A stretch of 64,000 nt of DNA from JAABRU01 sp041390465 (GCA_041390465.1 JAWKPW010000009.1:1-64000); one strand, 5' to 3'. Positions 1 to 9,685 are shown, counted from the first letter of the stretch. Numbers and translations: made by a program. Notes: generated by a model not told the origin, from the letters alone.

Positions 1-63
1 CCGGGACTCCTTCGCCCCGGATCTGAGGGCGGGCATTGTACAAATTCAATGGCAATTTGTTAT
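1..63 (+). repeat. Family A element, right end only (core type 2)
   Basis: This is the right-hand end of a repeat family found repeatedly in this window. It matches the end of the elements at 3107-3280 and 20584-20732: a short 'ctgagggc(g/a)ggcat' stretch, then 'aaattcaatggcaattt', then a degenerate ggtat end. The rest of the element lies before the window. Confidence 0.6.
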
Positions 64-80
64 GAAACTGAATCGTCAGG

Positions 81-180
81 CGATTTCCGGAAAAGGACAT
101 CTCAGATTTGACAGCTTTTCAAAAGTTGTCAAATCGTTCAGATGACTGAGCAGGTGCATTTATTTTCATAAATCACCTTA
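81..180 (+). repeat. Family B palindromic repeat, copy 1
   Basis: A repeat of about 100 bp. It begins cgatttccgg, carries the central palindrome gatttgacagctttt / aaaagttgtcaaatc, and ends aaatcacctta. A near-identical copy lies at 49923-50024 and an inverted copy at 3006-3106. Its last three bases supply the stop codon of the minus-strand kinase gene that ends at 178. Confidence 0.7.
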
Positions 181-2877
181 TGACAGTCTTTCGTTGAAAC
201 AGGGAATGCGGATAATGAATTTTGCTCCTTTGCCCGGTTCAGATTCCGCATGCATGCTCCCTTTGTGGTTGCTGGTGATGATGAAATAGGACACGGACAG
301 GCCCAGTCCTGTGCCGATGCCCACCTCCTTTGTGGTGAAAAATGGCTCGAAAATCCGTTTGCACATATCTTTCTCCATGCCGGGGCCGTTGTCCTCAACT
401 TCGATGCGCACAGCATTTTCCTCTTTCTCCAGCCGGAGAACAATCTGCGGTGTCCTGCCTGATTTGCTGTTTTCAGACAGGGCCTGGGCAGCGTTCCGAA
501 GCAGGTTGAGCATGACCTGCTCAATTTCGGTGGCAATGCAGGGAACTTCGGGAATATCCTCCGGAAATTCCCGGAGGATTCGGATGTGCCGGAAGTCATA
601 TTTCTTTTTCAGATCATAGTCATGGGCAGCGAGTTCCACGGTTCTGCTGACAAGTTCAGGCAGTTTTACCGGTTTCATCACAGACTCGCTGCGCCGACTG
701 AAGGAGAGCATATTGGACACGATTGCCGCAGCCCGCTGGCCGGATTCCTGTATGCCGTCAAGAAAACGGATAATTTTCCGTTTTTCCAGATAGGAGCGGA
801 TGGTTTCCAGGCTTGTGCCGCATTCTTCTGCAATCTCTTTGTTGGCTGGAAGTTCTGCTGAAACCCGGCGCCGGATATTCTGAACACTCTGGAGAATTCC
901 GCCCAGAGGATTGTTGATTTCATGAGCCATGCCTGCCGCGAGCCCGCCCACGGACATCATTTTTTCGGTCTGAATCATCATCTCTTCCAGCCGCACCCGT
1001 TCGGTCACATCATCCACCCGGATCACTGCCCCTTCCACCCCGTTGGCAACCAGGGGATAAATCATGAGATCCGAATAGCGGTTCTGTCCCCCTGTCCCGC
1101 GGACGATCTTCTCTGTCTTGTGAAATTTCCTTTCCGCAATGGTGCTTCGGATTTCATCCATCCGGTCCGACACTTGGGGAAATACCTTTTCCAGCAACTG
1201 TCCCTGTGCTTTTTCTGCGCTGATTCCTGTCAGTCTTTCCGCTTCCCGGTTCCAGTGTGTGACCCGCTGTGCGGTATCCACACCCATCAGTGCGGAAGGC
1301 ATGGAATTGACAATGTTGTTCAGATAGTTTCGCACCCTGCGAAGTTCATTTTCCATGTTTTTCCGATCTGTTATGTCTGTGGAAATACCGCAGAGGCCGG
1401 CCGGCTTTCCCAAGCTGTCATACAGGGGAAATTTGATGGAAATATAGATATGCTCCCCGTCTTCCCGGGGTGCAGACTCTTCAAGCTGCATGGGCTTTCC
1501 TGCGCCAATGACAATCTGATCATTGCCGGTGAACACATCCGCAAACTGTCTGGGAAACAGATCATAATCTGTCTTTCCCGCAATATCCTCATTGGACAGG
1601 TGAAAGCGTTTTTCATATTCGCGGTTGACCAGCACATAGCGGCCCTCTGTGTCCTTGAGGTATATCAATGCGCTGGTATGATCCAAAATCCCCTGCAGCC
1701 GCAATTTGCTTTGCCGAAGGTCTTTTTCCTTGTCTGACAGAGACTGGAAAAGAATGAGAACCAGCAAAACGCTGACGATCAGAATCAGTCCCACTCCGAT
1801 CTGCATCCGGACAGATTTCCTGCTGATGCGCTTTAACTGCTCACCGAGCGAGGCCACATCCGCCATCATTTTCTGGTATATCTGATCGGTCTCCTTTCGG
1901 ACAAGAGCTTCCGGAACTTCGAGCCGCATGCACCAGGGAAGAGCAAAAGGGTGGATGTTCAGCGGTGTGTAAACAAGCATCTTTCCTTTTTCCACCATGC
2001 TGACCGCAGTTCCTGAAATCATCTGTATCCTTTTTTCCTCCCACCTGTCCGAGACGGTGTGCACATGTTTTCCGATCATTTCCGGCATTCCGCTGGCAGC
2101 GGCCAGAATTCCCTCATGCGTAATCAGCATGATTTTTCCTTCCCGGACAAAAAATTCTGCTGCGGCATCTTCCACCAGCGACTGCAGCAAATCCGTGTGA
2201 ATATCGGTTCCGGCAATTCCGCAGGGTTTTCCCTTCACCAGAATGGGAGCAAGCAGGGAAATCACAGAAACATCCTCATCGCCCACCCTGCGGAAAAAAG
2301 GGGAGGTGACATAAGGAATTCCCCTTTCGCGGGCATCCGGAGAAAATTCTTCTGGGAGCCCCCAGTCCGGAAGTTCTGTTTTTTCACCGCTGTGCATCTG
2401 CACCAGAAAGTTCTCTCCCTTCTTTTTCCGAAGAGAGTAAAGACAGAAACAGCCTCTGCCTTCCTCATCCGCATTCGGCGCGGCAAAACCGGATGAATCC
2501 CGGCAGGCATAAGCACCGATCAGATTTTGGTTTTTTTTCAGAACAGTGTGCACCATGACGCCTGCAGATTCCCGGTTTGGAGCAGCTTTTTCCGCTTTCA
2601 TGCAGGAAAGCAGTTCTGCCAGAGTCTGGGCCGCAGACATGGCTCTTTCCAGTTCCGCACTGATCTGAAAACCTGCAATTTTTGCATCCGAGACAAGATG
2701 CTCCATGTTTGCGTGAAGGCTTTTGATCCGCAGCACCCTTGCAATGTCACCTGCGGTATCTGTTGTGGTATTTACTGCCGAATCCACCAGTTCCCTGGCT
2801 GTCATATAGGAACAGAGGATAATGAACGCTGCTGTCACCATCAGACTGATTCCCAGAAAATAATGCAGCTTCCTCAT
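178..2877 (-). CDS. Membrane-bound PAS sensor histidine kinase
   Basis: A sensor kinase of 899 residues that should autophosphorylate on a histidine in response to an extracytoplasmic or PAS-sensed signal. A membrane segment lies near residues 7-25 and another near 360-378; between them is a periplasmic region resembling a double-Cache sensor. Two PAS domains follow (about 390-510 and 515-635). The dimerisation box has the motif GMAHEINNPLGG, and the ATPase domain shows N (NLLRNAAQAL), G1 (DNGPGM) and G2 (GTGLGLS) boxes. No receiver domain or response regulator gene lies next to it, so its partner is unknown. The start is the first ATG before the first membrane segment. Both flanks are repeats. 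Confidence 0.9.
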   Translation of the reverse strand: MRKLHYFLGISLMVTAAFIILCSYMTARELVDSAVNTTTDTAGDIARVLRIKSLHANMEHLVSDAKIAGFQISAELERAMSAAQTLAELLSCMKAEKAAPNRESAGVMVHTVLKKNQNLIGAYACRDSSGFAAPNADEEGRGCFCLYSLRKKKGENFLVQMHSGEKTELPDWGLPEEFSPDARERGIPYVTSPFFRRVGDEDVSVISLLAPILVKGKPCGIAGTDIHTDLLQSLVEDAAAEFFVREGKIMLITHEGILAAASGMPEMIGKHVHTVSDRWEEKRIQMISGTAVSMVEKGKMLVYTPLNIHPFALPWCMRLEVPEALVRKETDQIYQKMMADVASLGEQLKRISRKSVRMQIGVGLILIVSVLLVLILFQSLSDKEKDLRQSKLRLQGILDHTSALIYLKDTEGRYVLVNREYEKRFHLSNEDIAGKTDYDLFPRQFADVFTGNDQIVIGAGKPMQLEESAPREDGEHIYISIKFPLYDSLGKPAGLCGISTDITDRKNMENELRRVRNYLNNIVNSMPSALMGVDTAQRVTHWNREAERLTGISAEKAQGQLLEKVFPQVSDRMDEIRSTIAERKFHKTEKIVRGTGGQNRYSDLMIYPLVANGVEGAVIRVDDVTERVRLEEMMIQTEKMMSVGGLAAGMAHEINNPLGGILQSVQNIRRRVSAELPANKEIAEECGTSLETIRSYLEKRKIIRFLDGIQESGQRAAAIVSNMLSFSRRSESVMKPVKLPELVSRTVELAAHDYDLKKKYDFRHIRILREFPEDIPEVPCIATEIEQVMLNLLRNAAQALSENSKSGRTPQIVLRLEKEENAVRIEVEDNGPGMEKDMCKRIFEPFFTTKEVGIGTGLGLSVSYFIITSNHKGSMHAESEPGKGAKFIIRIPCFNERLS

Positions 2878-3005
2878 TTCTGGGCTCTCCGCAGGCGATA
2901 TGCATCCGCAGCCGCAGCCGCGGTGTCTGTCTGTGTTTTTCGGAATTTCTTTGACATGCCAACAGATTCTCTCTTTGTTTTTTTATGTTGCCAACTGATG
3001 TCAGA

Positions 3006-3106
3006 CGATTTCCTGAAAATGAATATGCCGGTTCAGTCTCCTGAAAGATTTGACAACTTTTGGAAAGTTGTCAAATCTGCGGGATGTTCTTTTCCGGAAA
3101 TCACCT
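3006..3106 (-). repeat. Family B palindromic repeat, copy 2 (inverted)
   Basis: Read on the minus strand this copy aligns along its length with the copies at 81-180 and 49923-50024. The central palindrome gatttgacaactttt / gaaagttgtcaaatc is intact. Both ends carry the inverted pair gatttcc / ggaaatc. It directly abuts the family A element at 3107. Confidence 0.7.
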
Positions 3107-3280
3107 TATACCGATTCTCCATTGAAAATATTCTTATCTGATTCCGGAGTGCCAAAATGAAGTGAAACGGAATTTTGGCAGGATTTCCGAATCATTTCAG
3201 TGTCACTGACTTTCATTTCAGGACTCTTTCGCCCCAGATCTGAGGGCAGGCATCGCACAAATTCAATGGCGATTTGGTAT
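3107..3280 (+). repeat. Family A element, core type 2
   Basis: The left end ataccgattctccattga and right end tcaatggcgatttggtat are nearly perfect inverted repeats. The interior (ctgattccggagtgcc through ggcaggcatcgcacaa) is shared with 20584-20732, and its right part with the start of the window. It lies in the gene-free stretch 2878-3817, which otherwise holds only other repeats. Confidence 0.75.
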
Positions 3281-3364
3281 CAGACTGCCTTTCAGAAAAA
3301 ATCAGAAAACTGCCCGTTTTCATGTCATTCACTTCAGGATACCGACCTTCTCCGGTATGGCGGT

Positions 3365-3402
3365 TTCGGAAAAAACGGATTTTTTTGGAAAAATCCTGTT
3401 TT
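3365..3402. repeat. Degenerate family C palindrome
   Basis: An imperfect copy of the hairpin whose arms are aaaaaccggattttt and aaaaatccggttttt. Better copies are at 3573-3607, 13108-13142, 19308-19339, 29887-29921 and 38234-38268. No gene ends just before it, so a terminator role is not clear here. Confidence 0.45.
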
Positions 3403-3530
3403 CTGAATATTCCGGAACTTTCGTCTGTCTGTTTATACACCATTTTCCGTTTTGGCAAAACAGGGATTTCCGTATCCGGCAGACAAACTGTTCCGGCAAC
3501 TGTTCAGACTTGTTCACAGATCCGCAGCAT

Positions 3531-3666
3531 AATACCAATTCGCCATTGATCTGAAACACAAGTTTTTCAGAAAAACCGGATTTTTCCGAAAAATCCGGTT
3601 TTTTGAACACACGGAAACCTCTTTTTTTCCTGCTTGCAAGTATCTTTTCAATGGGGAATTGGTATA
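3531..3666 (+). repeat. Family A element, core type 3
   Basis: The left end aataccaattcgccattga and right end tcaatggggaattggtat are inverted repeats. The interior starts tctgaaacaca, contains a complete family C hairpin, and ends ttgcaagtatctttt. The same interior occurs at 38181-38330. Confidence 0.75.
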
Positions 3667-3817
3667 AGACATACGGCAGGAGAAAAAAACAGCCCCGCGT
3701 CTTCAAAAGGTTTTGAGTTTCTTTCTGACATCTGCTATATTTTGCGGGAAAATGGGTATTTTTTGTGCAATCACGGGTGCGGGCAGGAATCCCGCAAACA
3801 GGAAGCAGGTATACAGA

Positions 3818-4918
3818 ATGAAAACAAACATCGCTGTATTGGAAGGCGACGGCATCGGGCCGGAAATCGTGCGTGAGGCTGTCAAGGTTATCAGAACCAT
3901 TGAAAAAAAATACGGACATACCTTTGTCCTCAAGCATGCCCCCTTCGGTGCGCAGGCGTATTTTGACGAAGGATCTGCCTTTCCGGAAAAAACAAAACAG
4001 ATCTGTGATGACGCGGATGTGATCATGAAAGGCCCTGTGGGGCTTGCGGTGGAGCAGATGCACAGAATCCCCCCGGAACACCGGCCGGAAATCGGGGCCA
4101 TTCTGCCTCTGCGGAAACGCTATGACACCTTTGCCAATTTCCGGCCCGTGCGTCTGCCGGCGTCTCTGGCCTCCTTTTCCCCGCTCCGGCCCGAACTGCT
4201 CCGGAAGGGACTGGATATTCTCATGATCCGGGAACTGGTGGGCGGCATTTATTTCGGAGAGAAAACAGAGGGAAGCGCAACCGGAATGAAATATGCAAAA
4301 GATGACTGCACCTATACGGCGGAGCAGGTCGCAAGAGTTGCCCGTGTTGCCTTTGCCGAGGCCCGGAAACGGAAATCAGGGCTTGTGAATATTCACAAGG
4401 CCAATGTGCTGGCCACTTCCCGTTTCTGGAACGCGATTGTGGAGGAAGTCGCGAAAGAGTATCCGGATGTGATTTGCAAATCCATGCTGGTGGACAATGC
4501 CGCGTTTCAGTTGGTGAAAAATCCTGCACAGTTCAACGGTGTGGTTCTGATTGAAAACATGCAGGGCGACATTCTCACGGATCAGGCCGGTGGTGTCATC
4601 GGTTCACTGGGACTCATGCCTTCGGCCTGCATAGGCCCGGAAAAAAGCTATGTGGAACCCGCGCACGGTTCCGCCCCGGACATTGCAGGCAGAAATATTG
4701 CCAACCCTTATTCCATGATCGGCAGTGCCGCACTTCTTTTTGACCGCTGTCTGAATCTGAGATCAGAGGCTGATGACATATGGAAGGCTCTTTTCGCAGT
4801 GTTTGAGAAAGGCTTTGTCACAGGAGATCTCCTTGTCGCGGGAGAGAAACACGATCGGATGCTTTCCACCTCTGAATTCGGAGACAGGATCTGTGAAGGG
4901 ATTATGGGAAATTCCTGA
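3818..4918 (+). CDS. leuB: 3-isopropylmalate dehydrogenase
   Basis: Catalyses NAD-dependent oxidative decarboxylation of 3-isopropylmalate in leucine synthesis (cytoplasm). The 366 residues match the usual length of the family. Visible features are the N-terminal GDGIGPEI motif (10-17), the substrate motif around LRKRYDTFANFRPV (98-111), RELVGGIYFGEK (138-149), Lys194 in KANV, the metal site aspartates in VDN (226) and GDILTD (250-255), and EPAHGSAPDIAG (280-291). The start at 3818 is preceded by a purine-rich ggaagcagg; the longer open frame upstream lacks family similarity. No other leu genes are adjacent. Isocitrate or tartrate dehydrogenase is less likely because of the LeuB-specific RELVGGIYFG stretch. 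Confidence 0.92.
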   Translation: MKTNIAVLEGDGIGPEIVREAVKVIRTIEKKYGHTFVLKHAPFGAQAYFDEGSAFPEKTKQICDDADVIMKGPVGLAVEQMHRIPPEHRPEIGAILPLRKRYDTFANFRPVRLPASLASFSPLRPELLRKGLDILMIRELVGGIYFGEKTEGSATGMKYAKDDCTYTAEQVARVARVAFAEARKRKSGLVNIHKANVLATSRFWNAIVEEVAKEYPDVICKSMLVDNAAFQLVKNPAQFNGVVLIENMQGDILTDQAGGVIGSLGLMPSACIGPEKSYVEPAHGSAPDIAGRNIANPYSMIGSAALLFDRCLNLRSEADDIWKALFAVFEKGFVTGDLLVAGEKHDRMLSTSEFGDRICEGIMGNS

Positions 4919-4987
4919 GCGGCATCCCTGTCTGTGTGCTTTCATATTGAGAACTTGACAACGCTCTTCAAATTTTGTTTTTATTGT

Positions 4988-5016
4988 TTGAATTATTTCT
5001 TCTTTTGGCATATAGT
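4988..5016 (+). promoter_or_regulatory. Sigma70-like promoter for the RNA candidate
   Basis: ttgaat at 4988-4993 and tatagt at 5011-5016 are separated by 17 bases, the ideal spacing. Transcription would start near 5023, just before the structured RNA candidate and well upstream of the next start codon at 5340. Confidence 0.45.
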
Positions 5017-5022
5017 TGAAAT

Positions 5023-5200
5023 ATCATGGACAGGTCATTGGGCAGCGTCCTTTCGGATGCCCAAAGAAAGCCTCGTGATTTTTGCATGTCCGCTGCGGCA
5101 GAACAGACGCGGAGATGCAGAAACACGGGCAAATCTTTATAACTGCGTTTTTCGGAATTCCGGCTTTTGCGCAATGATGCCCTGTGAAATGAGCATTGGG
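5023..5200 (+). ncRNA. Candidate structured RNA, possibly 6S-like
   Basis: This gene-free stretch (4919-5339) folds by eye into a rod. An outer stem pairs acagg/tcat (5030-5038) with atga/cctgt (5174-5185). A hairpin tgggca...tgccca (5039-5063) sits on the 5' side. An inner arm pairs cgtg and gcat (5074-5086) with atgc and cacg (5114-5127) around a gc-rich tip. A closing stem, a bubble carrying a side hairpin and a distal arm are the general plan of 6S RNA. A promoter precedes it and a strong terminator lies at 5257-5310. The family is not recognised from conserved sequence, so it could also be a long leader of the next gene. Confidence 0.33.
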
Positions 5201-5256
5201 AAGACATTTTTTTATAAAAATTGTTTAATATGCTGATTTTTTATGATAAAAAATGA

Positions 5257-5310
5257 TTCCGGCAGAAAGCTGGGGATTCCGCTGCCCGGCAGAATGCCGG
5301 AAATTTTTTT
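5257..5310 (+). terminator. Rho-independent terminator
   Basis: The arms ttccggca (5257-5264) and tgccggaa (5295-5302) are perfectly complementary and are followed by attttttt. It lies between the RNA candidate and the start of the NIF3-family gene at 5340, so it would end or attenuate transcripts from the upstream promoter. Confidence 0.65.
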
Positions 5311-5339
5311 CCAAAATCAGACACAGCAGGAGGATGGGA

Positions 5340-6464
5340 ATGACCGTAAGCATTGCAGACATTATGGAGATTATGGAGGAGCTTGCGCCTTCACGGCTTG
5401 CGGAGGAATGGGACAACAGCGGACTGCAGATTGGGCAGAAAGACTGGCCCGCAGAGAAAATCCGAATCGCGCTGGATCCGCTGCCGGAGGTGGTGCGGGA
5501 CGCATGCGCCAACAATACCCAACTGCTTGTCACGCACCATCCCCTGATTTTCAGGCCTCTGAAATCCATTGATTTTTCAACCCCTTCCGGCTCCGTCATC
5601 CATATGGCGGCCCGGCATCAGATGGGCATATTTTCCGCGCATACCAATCTTGACAGCGCGGCAGGCGGTGTCAATGACATGCTGGCCGCGTGCATCGGAC
5701 TCAAGGATCGAAAGGTTCTGGGAAAGGAAATCCTTGAAAAAAACTGCAAACTTGTGGTGTATGCTCCGGCTGAATATGAGGATCAGGTTTTTCATGCTCT
5801 TTCCGAAACCCCGGCAGGCCGTATCGGTCTTTATTCCTGCTGCTCCTTTCGAAATCCGGGAACAGGAACTTTCCGGCCCGAACCCGGAGCCAGCCCCTTT
5901 TCCGGAAAAATCGGGGAAATCTCCCATGCTTCCGAAGTCCGCATCGAGGCTGTGGTCCGTCATCAGGATGCCCCAAAAGTCGTGGCACATATCCGCCGCC
6001 ATCATCCTTATGAAACCATGGCCTATGATCTCTATCCGCTTTCCGGCGGGGAATCCGGACAGGGACTGGGCCGCATCGGCTCCTTGGATGAGGAGATGAG
6101 CCTGAAGGAGTTTGCCCTGAAAATCAGGGAAATATTCGGCCTGAGCACAGTAAAATTCAGCGGCAGGGAGGATCTGCGGGTGCGGAAGGCGGCCCTGTGT
6201 TCCGGCAGCGGTTCCGGCATGATGCGCGATTTTCTGGCTTCTTCCGCCCAGGTCTTTGTCAGCGGGGATCTGCGGTATCATGATGCACGGGATGCGGAAT
6301 CTGCGGGAAAGGGGCTTGTTGACATCGGCCATTTTGCCTCAGAGCATCTGATTGTTTCCATACTGGCTGAGCGCATTCGTGCCATACTGGCAGAAAGAAA
6401 CATGTCCGCTACAGTGGAAATCTGCAAAATAGAAAGGGATCCCTTTGTATATCTGCAATCATAA
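5340..6464 (+). CDS. NIF3-like dinuclear metal centre protein
   Basis: A 374-residue member of the NIF3/YbgI family, often labelled GTP cyclohydrolase I type 2; the cellular role is unsettled. The N-terminal half has EEWDNSGLQIG, the metal-ligand motif VTHHPLIF (near residue 64) and SAHTNLDSA (near 97). The C-terminal half has the matching SGDLRYHDA and ashlike GHFASEH motifs that complete the dimetal site. The middle (about 130-235) is the inserted PII-like domain seen in the longer bacterial members, with HHPYETMAYD near its end. The start has an aggagg-like site (gcaggaggatggga) immediately upstream. The frame is open further upstream but lacks family similarity. Twenty bases separate it from the next gene, and in related genomes this pair is usually adjacent. 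Confidence 0.88.
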   Translation: MTVSIADIMEIMEELAPSRLAEEWDNSGLQIGQKDWPAEKIRIALDPLPEVVRDACANNTQLLVTHHPLIFRPLKSIDFSTPSGSVIHMAARHQMGIFSAHTNLDSAAGGVNDMLAACIGLKDRKVLGKEILEKNCKLVVYAPAEYEDQVFHALSETPAGRIGLYSCCSFRNPGTGTFRPEPGASPFSGKIGEISHASEVRIEAVVRHQDAPKVVAHIRRHHPYETMAYDLYPLSGGESGQGLGRIGSLDEEMSLKEFALKIREIFGLSTVKFSGREDLRVRKAALCSGSGSGMMRDFLASSAQVFVSGDLRYHDARDAESAGKGLVDIGHFASEHLIVSILAERIRAILAERNMSATVEICKIERDPFVYLQS

Positions 6465-6484
6465 TTATTTTCAGGTGAGAATAC

Positions 6485-7195
6485 ATGAAAGAGAAAATTG
6501 AAGTCCTGATCCGCCTTCAGGCAGTCGAAACAGAAGAAGAGCTTCTGCAGGCCCGGCTCAATGATGTTTCCGGCAGGATACGCGCGGGGGAGGAAAAACT
6601 GGCTGCAGGGGAAACTTCTGTTGCAGAGGAATCAGCAGCTCTGGAAGCTCTGAAAAAGCAGTACCGCTCCCATGAAGCCGAAATCCGGGAGAATCAGGAT
6701 GCGATGGCCAAAAATCAGGCAATTCTCAACACGGTCAAAACCAATAAGGAATATCAGGCCATGCTGAGGGGGATAGATGATCTGAAAAAGAAAAACAGCG
6801 GCATTGAGGATGTCATGCTTGTGATGCTGGATCAGATTTCCTCTGCGGAAAACAGTCTTTCCCTCAGAAAACAGGAACTGGAAACACTGCGGAAAGAAAC
6901 AGAGGAAGACAGACAGAGCATCCAAAAGGAAATGGAAGAGGGAAATGGAAAAATGGCAGCACTGCAGGCCCGAAAAAAACTCGTGGCACAGGAAGTGCCT
7001 GCGGATCTGCTGGAAAAATTCATGATGATCAAAAAACGATTCGGCAGTCCGGCCATTGTTCCCATACAGGGAATTGTGTGCCAGGGATGCAATATGAACA
7101 TTCCGCCGCAGATGCGCAATGAACTCAAGCGGCTTGAATCCCTGAAATGCTGTCCTTTTTGCAACAGGATCATCTACTGGGTAAAAGCGGAGTAA
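6485..7195 (+). CDS. Coiled-coil protein with C4 zinc ribbon
   Basis: A 236-residue protein of the type described as C4-type zinc ribbon domain protein (CT398-like). Residues 1-165 are heptad-rich and charged, forecasting a long antiparallel coiled coil. The C-terminal part holds two CxxC pairs, CQGC (near 199) and CPFC (near 222), with NMNIPPQMRNEL between them. The homologue in Chlamydia has been linked to sigma54 and flagellar components, but no role is shown here. It follows the NIF3-family gene with a 20-base gap, suggesting cotranscription. The RNase P RNA begins 5 bases after its stop codon. Confidence 0.82.
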   Translation: MKEKIEVLIRLQAVETEEELLQARLNDVSGRIRAGEEKLAAGETSVAEESAALEALKKQYRSHEAEIRENQDAMAKNQAILNTVKTNKEYQAMLRGIDDLKKKNSGIEDVMLVMLDQISSAENSLSLRKQELETLRKETEEDRQSIQKEMEEGNGKMAALQARKKLVAQEVPADLLEKFMMIKKRFGSPAIVPIQGIVCQGCNMNIPPQMRNELKRLESLKCCPFCNRIIYWVKAE

Positions 7196-7200
7196 AAAAA

Positions 7201-7630
<430 letters not shown>

Positions 7631-7757
7631 TTTTTTTTCACAGCGTTCCTGATGGAACCCTTCAGTCTCATGACAGTCCGGATTTGCGGACTGCCGGATA
7701 CGGATCGGAAAACAGAAATCTGTTTCAGCAAATTCATATATGCCAATGGAATAACGT

Positions 7758-8522
7758 ATGCTGCTGATTGAGGAACTGAGAGTGGAAGTGGGCGGCAGGC
7801 CCATTTTGAAGAATATCAACATGGAGATTCCGGAAGGGGAAACCCATGTTCTTTTCGGTCCCAACGGATCGGGAAAAACCACCCTGATGATGACGCTGAT
7901 GGGCTTTTCCGGCTATCATGTCACCCACGGAAAAATCACCTTCAAGGGTGAGGATATCACCTTTATGCCCATTCATGAGCGGGCCCGTCTGGGGATCGGC
8001 ATTTCCCTGCAGCGGCCTCCGGCCATCAATGGGCTCAAGACCCGGAATCTTGTGGAAATATGTGCGGCGGGACGCGAAGGCGCGGATGTGGAAAAACTGG
8101 CAGAGGAACTGAATTTCAGTGATTTTCTGGACAGGGATGTGAACTGCAATTTTTCCGGTGGGGAGATCAAGCGCTCGGAACTTCTGCAGCTCATGGCCCA
8201 GCAGCCGGATTTGGTGCTGCTGGACGAACCGGAATCCGGTGTGGATCTGGAAAGCATTGTGATGATCGGCGAAACCATCAATGCACTCCTGGGCCGGGGA
8301 ATCCGATGCCCTGTTGCGCCCGGTTCCAAGGGGCCGGCAGCCGTGGCAAAATCAGCGCTGGTGATTACCCATACCGGCCATATTCTGGATTATATCACCG
8401 CTGACAGAGGCCGGGTTCTGTATGACGGGGTGCTTTGTTTTACGCGCAACGCGCGGGAAATTCTCAAATGGATCAGACAGCGCGGGTATGAGGGGTGTGC
8501 CAAATGTTCGATTTCGATATAG
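7758..8522 (+). CDS. sufC: SufC-like Fe-S assembly ATPase
   Basis: An ABC-type ATPase (254 residues) that powers Fe-S cluster assembly on SufB-type scaffolds. It shows Walker A GPNGSGKTT (about 34-42), the Q-loop in ISLQRPP, signature FSGGEIKRSE (about 133-142), Walker B LVLLDEPESG and a switch histidine in ITHTGHIL. The SufC-type features are the DEPESGVD stretch and the C-terminal ILDYI and GYEGC. The gene overlaps the sufB-like gene, a sign of coupled translation. There is no sufD, sufS, sufU or sufE nearby, so this is a two-component SUF arrangement as in many anaerobes. Confidence 0.9.
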   Translation: MLLIEELRVEVGGRPILKNINMEIPEGETHVLFGPNGSGKTTLMMTLMGFSGYHVTHGKITFKGEDITFMPIHERARLGIGISLQRPPAINGLKTRNLVEICAAGREGADVEKLAEELNFSDFLDRDVNCNFSGGEIKRSELLQLMAQQPDLVLLDEPESGVDLESIVMIGETINALLGRGIRCPVAPGSKGPAAVAKSALVITHTGHILDYITADRGRVLYDGVLCFTRNAREILKWIRQRGYEGCAKCSISI

Positions 8523-9682
8523 AAAGCAGAGAGGTTGACCTGGAAAAATTTGAGACAGATGCACAGGCGCATGATTACCTCAGCGATCTGACGCACATGG
8601 ATCCCGCGGATGCATCCAAAATGCTGGATGTGGGTGTGGATATGGGGGAAAGCGCGCGGGCCGGTTCCTTTATCCAGAAGGACAAATCCGTGATTCACTG
8701 CAAATCCCGGCAACAGGGGCTTGAGATCATGGGAATATCCCAGGCAGCGGCAGTGCATGGCCGGCTTCGGGATTATCTGTGGAAAAGTGTGAATCCGGAT
8801 ACAGACAGATTCACCGCTCGGGCAAAAGAAATTCCCCATGGAGGATATTTCATCCGAACACTTCCGGGGGTAAAAGTGCCCCATCCTGTGCAGTCCTGCC
8901 TGTATATTGCCAAAGAGGGATTTTCCCAGAATGTCCACAATGTGGTGGTGGCAGAGGAAAATTCGGAAATTCACATCATTACCGGATGCGCGACCGCTCC
9001 CCGTCTTGATTCCGGGCTCCACGTGGGCATTTCCGAGTTTTATGTGAAAAAAGGGGCACGGCTGACTTTCACCATGATCCATGACTGGGGGAAAAATGTC
9101 AGTGTCCGTCCCAGAACCGTGACCCATGTTGAAGCCGGGGGCGTGCTGGTTTCCAATTACATTTCCCTGAAACCGGTGGGAAATCTTCAGATGTTTCCCA
9201 CGACCTGGCTGGACGGGGAAAACGCGGTTGCACGCTTCAACAGCATCCTGGTTGCAGCCAAAGACGCCTGTCTTGATGTGGGTTCACGGGTGATTCTGAA
9301 CGCGCCCGGCACCCGTGCCGAAATCATTTCACGGGGAATCACATCAGGCGGAACCATCATTGCCAGAGGCGATCTGGTGGGAAAATATCCGGGCATCCGG
9401 GCGCATCTGGAATGCAAGGGACTGATTCTGAAAGAGGGAATCATGCATGCCATTCCTGAACTGCGGGGATATGTGCCGGGCGTTGAGATGTCCCATGAGG
9501 CGGCTGTGGGCAAAATTGACCGGAGGGAAATTGAATACCTCATGGCAAGAGGTCTGGAGGAGGAGGAGGCTGTATCCACCATTGTGCGCGGTTTTCTTCA
9601 TGCGGATATTGAGGGGCTTCCCGCGAATCTCAAAGCTGCACTGGACAGAGCTGTTTCTGAAACCCAAAAGGACATGATGTAA
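8504..9682 (+). CDS. sufB: SufB/SufD-family Fe-S cluster scaffold
   Basis: A 392-residue SufBD-core protein, the expected partner of the SufC ATPase encoded just upstream. The central and C-terminal parts form the repetitive beta-helix typical of the family, with AGGVLVSNYISLKPV, RGITSGGTIIARGDLVG and the diagnostic C-terminal SHEAAVGKIDRREIEYLMARGLEEEEA. It is shorter than the E. coli SufB. I chose ATG 8504 because gagggg lies 8 bases upstream; a GTG at 8495 is in frame. The start lies inside sufC. As the only SufB/D homologue here it probably works as a homodimer. The next gene begins 3 bases after the stop. Confidence 0.88.
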   Translation: MFDFDIESREVDLEKFETDAQAHDYLSDLTHMDPADASKMLDVGVDMGESARAGSFIQKDKSVIHCKSRQQGLEIMGISQAAAVHGRLRDYLWKSVNPDTDRFTARAKEIPHGGYFIRTLPGVKVPHPVQSCLYIAKEGFSQNVHNVVVAEENSEIHIITGCATAPRLDSGLHVGISEFYVKKGARLTFTMIHDWGKNVSVRPRTVTHVEAGGVLVSNYISLKPVGNLQMFPTTWLDGENAVARFNSILVAAKDACLDVGSRVILNAPGTRAEIISRGITSGGTIIARGDLVGKYPGIRAHLECKGLILKEGIMHAIPELRGYVPGVEMSHEAAVGKIDRREIEYLMARGLEEEEAVSTIVRGFLHADIEGLPANLKAALDRAVSETQKDMM

Positions 9683-9685
9683 ACA

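Noticed and set aside
3329..4081. Long minus-strand open frame of 250 codons opposite leuB
   Set aside because: It overlaps leuB and a repeat, has no family similarity and arises from the codon bias of the opposite strand.
5253..5339. N-terminal extension of the NIF3-family protein
   Set aside because: The extension lies over the terminator hairpin, and the strong ribosome site is at 5340.
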